The notes beneath the pieces were generated by a model. That model did not search any database. It saw only the letters and a program-made list of their open reading frames with translations, and had not been told where the DNA came from. A DNA stretch of 64,000 nt, from positions 391,001 through 455,000 of the forward strand of contig JAGFBZ010002568.1 in the NCBI GenBank assembly GCA_018398805.1, given 5' to 3'. Shown here in pieces: positions 1-9,500 of this stretch (the stretch's first letter is position 1; each line of letters begins with the position of its first letter). The DNA is from Hirundichthys speculiger (Eukaryota > Chordata > Actinopteri > Beloniformes > Exocoetidae). The translations under genes and the position numbers were made by a program.

Positions 1-1675
1 AGCTGGGTTCTTCAGAGCTGAGAGCTGGGTTCTTTAGAGCTGAGATTTGTGTTCTTCAGAACAGAGAGCTGGGTTCTTCAGAGCTGAGATCTGGGTTCTT
101 CAGAGCTGAGAGCCGGGTTCTTCAGATCAGAGAGCTGGGTTCTTCAGAGCTGAGAGCTGGGTTCTTCAGAGCAGAGAGCTGGGTTCTTCAGAGCTGAGAG
201 CTGGGTTCTTCAGCTGAGAGCTGGGTCTTCAGAGAGCTGGTTCTTCAGAGCTGAGCTGGGTTCTTCAGACTGAGAGCCGGGTTCTTCATAGCAGAGAGCT
301 GGGTTCTTCAGAGCGAGAGCTGGTTCTTCAGAGCTGAGAGCTTCAGCTGGGAGAGGGGTTCTTCAGAGCTGAGAGCTGGGTTCTTCAGAGCTGAGAGCTG
401 GTTCTTCACAGCAGAGAACTGGGTTCTTCAGAGCTGAGAGCTGGGTTCTTCACAGCAGAGAGCTGGGTTCTTCAGAGCTGAGACCCTGGTTCTTCAGAGC
501 TGAGAGCCGGGTTCTTCACACTAGAGAGCTGGGTTCTTTAGAGCTGAGAGCTGGGTTCTTCAGAGCTGAGAGATGGTCTTTCACAGCAGAGAGCTGGGTT
601 CTTCAGAGCTGATAGGTTTCTTCACAGCAGAGAGCTGGGTTCTTCAGAGCTGAGAGAGGGTTTCTTCAGAGCTGAGAGCCGGGTTCTTCACAGAGAGAGC
701 TGGGTTCTTCACAGAGCTGAGCTGGTTCTTCAGAGCAGAGCCGGGTTCTTTAGAGAGCAGAGAGCTGGGTTCTTCAGAGCTGAGAGCTGGGTTCTTCAGA
801 ACAGAGAACTGGGTTCTTCAGAGCTGAGAGCTGGGTTCTTCAGAGCTGAGATCTGGGTTCTTCAGAGCTGAGATCTGGGTTCTTCAGAGTTGAGAGCCGG
901 GTTCTTCAGAGCAGAGAGCAGGGTTCTTCAGAGCAGAGAGCTGGGTTCTTCAGAGCTGAGAGCTGGGTTCTTCAGAGCAGAGAGCTGGGTTGTTCAGAGC
1001 TGAGAGCTGGGTTCTTCACAGCAGAGAACTGGGTTCTTCAGAGCTGAGAGCTGGGTTCTTCACAGCAGAGAGCTGGGTTCTTCAGAGCTGAGAGCTGGGT
1101 TCTTCAGAGCTGAGAGCCGGGTTCTTCACACTAGAGAGCTGGGTTCTTTAGAGCTGAGAGCAGGGTTCTTCAGAGCTGGTAGCTGGGTTCTTCAGAGCAG
1201 AGAGCTGGGTTCTTCAGAGCTGATAGCTGGGTTCTTCAGAGCTGAGAGCCGGGTTCTTCACAGCAGAGAGCTGGGTTCTTCAGAGCTGAGAGCCGGGTTC
1301 TTTAGAGCAGAGAGCTGGGTTCTTCAGAGCTGAGAGCTGGGTTCTTCAGAACAGAGAACTGGGTTCTTCAGAGCTGAGAGCTGGGTTCTTCAGAGCTGAG
1401 ATCTGGGTTCTTCAGAGCAGAGAGCTGGTTCTTCAGGCAGAGAGCTGGGTTCTTCAGAGCTGAGAGCTGGGTTCTTCAGAGCAGAGAGCTGGGTTCTTCA
1501 GAGCTGAGAGCTGAGCTTTCTTCAGAGCTGAGAGCCGGGTTCTTCACAGCAGAGAGCTGGGTTCTTCAGAGCTGAGAGCTGGGTTCTTCAGAGCTGAGAG
1601 CCGGGGTTCTTCACAGCAGAGTGGTTCTTCAGCTGGAGAGCCTGGTTCTTCACACAGAGAGCTGGGTTTCTTCTT
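1..1675. repeat. 21-22 bp minisatellite upstream of anxa2 coding exon 1
   Basis: The whole stretch is a degenerate tandem array with the word gagagctgggttcttcagag repeated end to end. Units vary by substitutions and 1-3 base indels (gctgag/gcagag, cttcaga/cttcaca). It continues past the left edge of the window. It lies just 5' of the first coding exon, so it probably sits in the first intron of anxa2, after a noncoding exon outside the window. No exon or promoter is recognisable inside it. Confidence 0.95.
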
Positions 1676-1751
1676 CACTCAGGAACAAGCCACAGTTCTT
1701 GATCTTCTGCTGGAGCCCAGATCAACATCTGACAGACCTTCTGTGTTGCAG

Positions 1752-1813
1752 GTGAATCCAACATGGCGCTTGTGTCTGAGTTTCTGGGTCAGCTGACGCT
1801 GTCGTACTCCGGG
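1752..1813 (+). CDS. anxa2: anxa2 coding exon 1 with 11 nt of 5' UTR
   Basis: An acceptor (ctgtgttgcag) ends at 1751. The ATG at 1763 opens 17 codons ([17 protein letters not shown]), then the donor GTGAGT at 1814, phase 0. The acceptor upstream of the ATG means a noncoding first exon lies further 5', as in mammalian ANXA2. Val4, Leu8 and Leu11 of the S100A10-binding helix are kept. The human Ile7 position is Phe and the Cys9 position is Gly. Confidence 0.93.
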
Positions 1814-2037
1814 GTGAGTGATAACGAGCTCCTCATTAACATCTATCAGGAGCAGCTCCACTGTCACCATCATCAGTGTGTCAATCAGCCTCCTGGTGAT
1901 TGACAGATCGTATCAGAGAACCTTTGATATTTGCGTATACAGTACTGTATAAGGTATACAGTCATGTGAAATGGACTGATGAGGTCATGAGGCCTCTATA
2001 TAGATATAGATATATAGATAGCTAGATATAGATTTAC

Positions 2038-2112
<75 letters not shown>

Positions 2113-3425
2113 TATATATATATATAGATATATAGAGATAGCTAGACACAGAAATACAGATATAAATATAACGCAACTAATTATTTTAACGCGTGATTAA
2201 CGCGAGACTTAGCCTGGCCGTTGATGTACAATAGTAGAGAGGAGAGTAGGTTTAATGAGCCTCGGGCCCCACCGTAGTTGTAGTCCTGTAGTCCTCCGTA
2301 GTCCTGTCAAAACAGGAAGTCATGCACTGACGTCGACGGCCATGCCGCAGACAGACAGACGTAAACAAACCAACTTATCCCAACTACTGCTAACGGAGGT
2401 AAGTTCAGCTTCAAAACCTTGCCTGATGGCTAACTCCACAAGATAAATGTTGTTTGTGTTTACTGTCGATGTGAATTTAGTTACCACCGGAGTCCCGACT
2501 ACTGAAATATCACTTGTCGGCTAATGAAAGCGCTGATGCAGAGAGCCCCCCCCCCCCCCCCCCCCTCCCCCCGTTTGAAGCAAACCGCGAAAATATTTTG
2601 TATGAAGAACATAAGAGAAAATATTGAGTATATATATATACTATATAATGGATTTGGCATTGCAGCAATAAATAAACATGCATTTGTTTTGCATAAGGCG
2701 AGCATTTGTGTACTCTCATATTAGGCAAGGCAACTTTATTTGTAGAGCACAATTCGTACACAATTGGCAATTCAAAGTGCTTTACAGATGCATAAAATCA
2801 CAAGAAGGCAAATAGAATCATTCCATACAAGCATAAAAATAATCAATAATAAATAAAATTAATTAATAAAAAAATTAATTAATTAAATAAAAAATGAAGA
2901 GTGCAGATAAAATCCTTCCAGTCATCATCTTCACATCTAAACAGAACTGTTTTCAGTCTGGATCTGAACATTGTCAGAGTTCAGGTCTGTCTCACATCTT
3001 CTGGAATACTAGTCCAGATTTTAGGAGCATAAAACAGAAATGCAGCTTCACCTTGTTTAGTCCTGACTCTGGGCACCAGCAGGAGACCACTACCTGAGGT
3101 TCTCAGAGTCCAGGTTGGTTCATATGGGTCTAACATGTCAGAGATGGACTTTGGGGCCATGAAGAGACTTGAACACAAGTAGAGCTGTTTTTAAAGTCTA
3201 TTCTCTGAGTGACAGGAAGCCAGAGACCTCAGACTGGACTAATCTGGTCATAGTTCCTGGTTCTAGTCAGGACTCGTATTAATAAGAGTAATACAACTTG
3301 AAAAAGATCTGTATAAGGTAGATTTAGAACAGAAAAAAAAATATGTGATTAATTTGCGATTAATCATGATAACTATTGACAGTCATGCGATTAATCTGAT
3401 TAATTATTTTGAGAAATTGACAGCC

Positions 3426-3513
<88 letters not shown>

Positions 3514-6500
3514 TATATAGATATATAGATATAGATAGATATAGATATACAGATATAGAGATAAAGATAGCTAGATATAGATTTGCAGAGATATAGTTAT
3601 AGAGAGATAGATATATAGATAGCTAGATATAGATGTACAGATATATAGATATAGCTAGATAGATATACATATACAGAGATATAGATATAGATTTAGACAT
3701 AGATAGATATAGATACACAGATGTGCGACTGCCGGTCACAGGCAGAACCGTCTTAGAACCTGAGGACAGACCCACCTGGGGTCCATGATGAAGAACTGTG
3801 ACTTTGAAGAAGAGCAAAGTTGTGAGTTTAATGTAGGAAGATTTTAATGTAGATCTTCTTTTTAACCATCGCATGTGTCTTCAACCATGACGGTAGTGAA
3901 GGACTTTCTGAAGCAGGTGTCTCTGACCTCTGCAGGAACCGGAGCCCAAATATCCCACCGTGGTCCCGGCGAGAGACTTCGACCCGGCCAGTGACGCGGC
4001 CAGGATCGAGACCGCCATCAAGACTAAAGGTAACTGAAGGTGCAGGTCCGGCCGGCGCTCATTGGTGTTGGAAAAACCCGAGAAGAACTTGTGAGAAGGA
4101 GTGGCTGAGTCAGGACGAGGCGCTGAGACTTTTACAGATCTGATCTCCTCAGGTTACTGTGATTCAAGATTGTGAAAAGGATTTAACAAAATATCACTGT
4201 TTTGACGTAAAATTAATACTTTTTGTCGTAAAATGACAACGTACGTAAAATCCAAACTTTTTAACGTGAAATTTTGACTATAAGTTGAAGCGTAACTGAA
4301 ACGTTTCCTAAAATCATTTTTTTTTCTTGTAAAATCACAAACTTAATAAATTCTTGATTCAGCAAATCACGGTTTGATTTCACTGAAGATTCTTGAAATC
4401 ACAACTTAACTGTGTTTTTAGAAATTCTGAACAAAGCTGACTTTTCTTCGGAAAGGAAAACTTTTTGTTGTAAAACTGATTTTTGGAAACTTTCGGAAAA
4501 ATCATCAATGTTGCAACAAAGAAACCTTTCTATATAAAATCATAACTTTTTGTCCCAAAATTATGACTTCGTGTTGTAAAATTCAGATTTTTGTAAAATT
4601 GCACATCTTTGTTGAAAAATCACCAGTTTGTTAAAAAAAATCTGAAATTTCAAAAAATTTGTTGTAAATCATAGATTTTTAAAATGTGTTTGTTTTTCTG
4701 AACATAAATTCGCAGCCTTTGGTACGAACGTCGCAACTTTTTTTGTAGGAACTTTTTGTAACAACTTTTTGTAACAGGCTAATTTCACGAAATCACAGCT
4801 GTTTTCTGTTTCAATGTGGACGTTTAGTTTCGATGTCACTGAGCGGGTTGGCGCTCTTCACGGTACCGTTCTTACCACAGAAAGACCATGAGGGCATCTG
4901 CCCAGCAGGTGGCAGCACCTCAAACCGTCGCTCTCCCTTCAGCTCTCATGGTTTTAACTGAAAGACTCAACTTGGTCCATCTCACGTCATCTCACGTTCT
5001 TCTCCGCAGGAGTAGATGAACAGACCATCATCGACATCCTGACCAGGCGGAGCTGCGAGCAGCGCAGAGACATCGCCTTCGAGTATGAACGATTCGCCAA
5101 AAAGGTGAAAAGATTTTCCCTCTTTTGACCCATTAAAGGGTTAATTCAAGGTTTACCACTCAGATAGAAACATAGAACGATTATAATTTTAGACCTCAGA
5201 GTCCCTGCAGTTGGTTCAACAAGGTTTCTATTTCTGGACATGTTTCAGGACATGAACTCCGCCCTGAAGGGGGCGCTCTCCGGCTCTCTGGAGGCTCTGA
5301 TGTTGGGATTGATGAAGAGCACCACCGAGTACGACGCCTCCGAGCTCAAAGCTTCCATGAAGGTCAGAGTTGCATATTTGCAGAATTACTGTCAATATGA
5401 AGGCCTGACAAGTCCCTCTACTGACCACTAGAGGCTGTAGTTCCTCTACCGACCACTAGAGGCTGCAGTTCCTCTACTGACCACTAGAGGCTGTAGTTCC
5501 TCTACTGAACACTAGAGGCTACTGTTCCTCTACCGACCACTAGAGGCTGCACTTCCTCTACTGAACAATAGAGGCTACAGTTCCTCTACTGACCACTAGA
5601 GGCTGCAGTTCCTCTACTGAACACTAGAGGCTGTAGTTCCTCTACCGACCACTAGAGGCTGCACTTCCTCTACTGAACAATAGAGGCTACAGTTCCTCTA
5701 CTGACCACTAGAGGCTGTAGTTCCTCTACCGACCACTAGAGGCTGCACTTCCTCTACTGAACAATAGAGGCTACAGTTCCTCTACTGACCATTAGAGGCT
5801 GCAGTTCCTCTACCGACCACTAGAGGCTGTAGTTCCTCTACCGACCACTAGAGGCTGCACTTCCTCTACTGAACTAGAGCTACAGTTCCTCTACTGACCA
5901 CTAGAGGCTGCAGTTCCTCTACTGAACACTAGAGGCTGCAGTTCCTCTACCGACCACTAGAGGCTGTAGTTCCTCTACCGACCACTAGAGGCTGCAGTTC
6001 CTCTACCGACCACTAGAGGCTGCAGTTCCTCTACCGACCACTAGAGGCTGCAGTTCCTCTACTGACCACTAGAGGCTCCAGTTCCTGTACCGACCACTAG
6101 AGGCTGCAGTTCCTCTACTGACCACTAGAGGCTGCACTTCCTCTACTGACCACTAGAGGCTCCAGTTCCTGTACCGACCACTAGAGGCTCCAGTTGCTGT
6201 ACCGACCACTAGAGGCTCCAGTTCCTGTACCGACCACTAGAGGCTGCACTTCTGCTACCGACCACTAGAGGCTCCAGTTCCTGTACCGACCACTAGAGGC
6301 TGTAGTTCCTCTACCAACCACTAGAGGCTGCAGTTCCTCTACCGACCACTAGAGGCTGCAGTTTCTCTACCGACCACTAGAGGCTGCAGTTCCTCTACCG
6401 GCCACTAAAGAATGCAGTTCCTCTACTGACCACTAGAGGCTCCAGTTCCTCTACCGGCCACTAAAGAATGCAGTTCCTCTACTGACCACTAGAGGCTCCA

Positions 6501-9500
6501 GTTCCTCTACCGGCCACTAGAGCCTGCAGTTCCTCTACTGACCACTAGAGGCTGTAGTTCCTCTACTGACCACTAGAGGCTGTAGTTCCTCTACTGACCA
6601 CTAGAGGCTGCAGTTCTTCTACCAACCACTAGAGGCTGCAGTTCCTCTACTGACCACTAGAGAAGTGTGGTTGAAACACGTGGTTTCATCAGTGTGGAGG
6701 AACTTTCAGGTTTTATTGGTGCGGAGGAAACAGGATGTGTGACCAGAACTGTTTCTGCTGTTTGTGTGCAGGGGCTGGGAACTGACGAGGAGACCCTCAT
6801 TGAGTTGGTCTGTTCCAGAAACAATGAAGAAATGATGGAGATCAAGAAGGTCTACAGAGACAGTGAGTGTCCAGCTTCCTTTATGCTACATGATTCCAGG
6901 CAGAGGGAGCAGAGTGATCTTCTAGTTTCAACTCGATCTGAAAGACAGCTAGCAGGCTAAATATGTGGAGCAGTTGGCACCTTCATATCTGAGCTCCAGC
7001 CAATGAGAAAGAGGCTCGGGGTGATGTCACTGTGAACCAGGGGCCAGCTGTCTGGGGGCCCAAAGCAAGATTTGGTTTGAAGGATCATTTTTTTTAAATT
7101 TAAATTTTTAAAACCTCTGTGATCTGTGGTGATGCAGATTTACCAAGTCCAAACTCCAGCTGAGCTCACCAAAGAAGCCCAGCAAGACCTGAGACCTCAG
7201 ATACCAGAGACCTCAGAGACCTGAGCCCTAAAGACCTCAGAGACCTGAGACCAGAGGCCTCAGGGATCAGAGACCTGAGACCAGAGGCCTCAGAGATCAG
7301 AGACAAGAGGCCTGAGACCAGAGACCTGAATCTTGACACCAGAGACCAGAGACAAGAGGCCTGAAACCAGAGGCCTGAGACCAGAGACAAGAGGCCTGAG
7401 ACCAGAGGCCTGAAACCAGAGGCCTGAGACCAGAGACCTGAATCCTGACACTAGAGACCAGAGACAAGAGGCCTGAAACCAGAGGCCTGAGACCAGAGAC
7501 AAGAGGCCTGAGACCAGAGGCCTGAAACCAGAGGCCTGAGACCAGAGACAAGAGGCCTGAATCCTGACACTAGAGACCAGAGACAAGAGGCTTGAAACCA
7601 GAGGCCTGAGACCAGAGACAAGAGGCCTGAATCCTGACACTAGAGACCAGAGACAAGAGGCCTGAAACCAGAGGCCTGAGACCAGAGACAAGAGGCCTGA
7701 GACCAGAGGCCTGAGACCAGAGACAAGAGGCCTGAATCCTGACACTAGAGACCAGAGACAAGAGGCCTGAGACCAGAGGCCTGAGATCTGAGACCAGAGG
7801 CTTCAGAGACCTGAGACTTGAGACCTGAGAGACCAGAGACCTTAGAGAACATAGACCAGAGACTTAAAGACCTCAGAGACCTGAGACCAGAGACCAGAGG
7901 CCTCAGAGACCAGAGACCTGAGACCAGAGGCCTCAGAGACCAGAGACCTAAAGACCTCAGAGACCTGAGACCAAAGACCTGAGACATTAGAGACTAGATA
8001 CCTCAGAGACCTGAGACCTCAGAGACCGGAGACCTGAGACCAGATACCTCAGAGACCTGAGACCTTAGAGACCAGAGACTCGTTTCTGCTCCTTATGTCA
8101 CCATCATTTGTTTCATCAATGTTGGACCAATGACTTGTATCTGCAGTGTTCAAGAAGGAGCTGGAGAAAGACATTGCAGGAGACACGTCAGGAGACTTCG
8201 CCAAACTGTTGCTGGCTCTGGTTCAGGTACGTCCAGGAGCAAGACCTTACTGGAAAAACATCTAAAAACCTGTTTCTTTATATGGATGTGTTTCCTGGGT
8301 CAGATGGATGTGATCTGTTTTACAGACCAGGAGAGACGATCCCTCCAACGTTGTGGACTATGAGAAGATTGATGATGATGCCAGGGTGAGTCCGGCCACA
8401 CAGGTGTCCACCAAACACCTGATGATGATGGGCAGGGCAGGAACTGTGGCGGAGGCGTCTTTGTGGAGGGTTAATGGTCTAGAACAGCTGTCTTTACTCA
8501 TTCAACATCAGTATCTTCTACGTACGTCGGGTTTGGTTCTGTTTGTTCACGATCTGAAATGTTATTTAGAGGTGGGCTCAGGCCCGTCTGAAAGACTGGT
8601 TTTATTTAATGAAGCTGAAGTGGAAACAGAAGTCTTTTGTTTCTCTTGTAATTGGCTATGAAGAGGACACCATCATATCTTCTTTGGTATCTGGGAGTTA
8701 AACCGGTCTCACAGGCAGTTGAACCGAGTCCAGCTAAAACCTGTACGTATGTCTGTGTCCCGGTCCGTGAAGTCGCTGTATGAAGCTGGAGTGAAGCGGA
8801 AGGGAACCGACGTGGCCACCTGGATCTCCATTGTGTCCCAGAGGAGCGTCCCCCACCTGCAGAAAGGTGAGACAACTGTTCACCATGAAGATCAGACTGA
8901 CTAACAACAAAATCACGAGCTTTATTCATCTTTGACAACTGTTTAAGCTCTGAAAAAGAGTTCCATATTAAGATTATAAAAAGAAAAAATATCTTTTTGT
9001 CTCTTATTTCTTAAAAGTTTTTTTACCTGGTATGTGTGTATGCACACATTGGACTGACCAGGTGAATTAAAGTTCCCAACACTAACCTTTGACGATGCAT
9101 TTTTGTTTGGTGTGTCAGTGTTTGAGCGCTATAACAGCTACAGCCCCTACGACATCAAGGAGAGCATCAGGAAGGAGGTGAAGGGAGACCTGGAGAAGTC
9201 CTTCCTCACTCTGGGTATGTTCAACCAGTAAAAAAACAAGGTTCATGTTAAAGCAGTTGAAGAAAGTTGACCAGGTCACCAACAGAAAACACAGAGCTGT
9301 CACTGGAAGATATCCCAGTTTACCTGCAGAAAAGAGCCAGCTTACCTGCAAGACAGAGCCCAGTTTACCTGCAAAAAATATCCCACTTTACCTACAAGAT
9401 AGAGCCCAGTTTACCTACAAGATAGAGCCCAGTTTACCTGCAAGATAGAGCCCAGTTTACCTGGAAGATAGAGCCCAGTTTACCTGCAAGAAAGAGCCCA

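Larger units (their letters stand above)
2176..3432. mobile_element. Probable DNA-transposon remnant in anxa2 intron 1, carrying a LINE fragment
   Basis: The right end reads, on the minus strand, TTAGGGCTGTCAA followed by attaatc/gattaatcgc words. The left end has ttaacgcgtgattaacgcg. The acgcgttaa/gcgattaatc vocabulary next to GGGCTGTCAA is typical of a widespread fish DNA element. Both ends adjoin long TA tracts, consistent with TA target preference. Terminal symmetry is weak, so boundaries are approximate and the superfamily is not assigned. Confidence 0.5.

Noticed and set aside
1679..1873. 64-codon minus-strand frame over anxa2 exon 1
   Set aside because: It is the shadow of the coding exon and its flanks on the other strand.
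7166..7987. Leu/Ser/Gly-rich minus-strand frames
   Set aside because: Repeat-derived, within anxa2 intron 5, with no domain.
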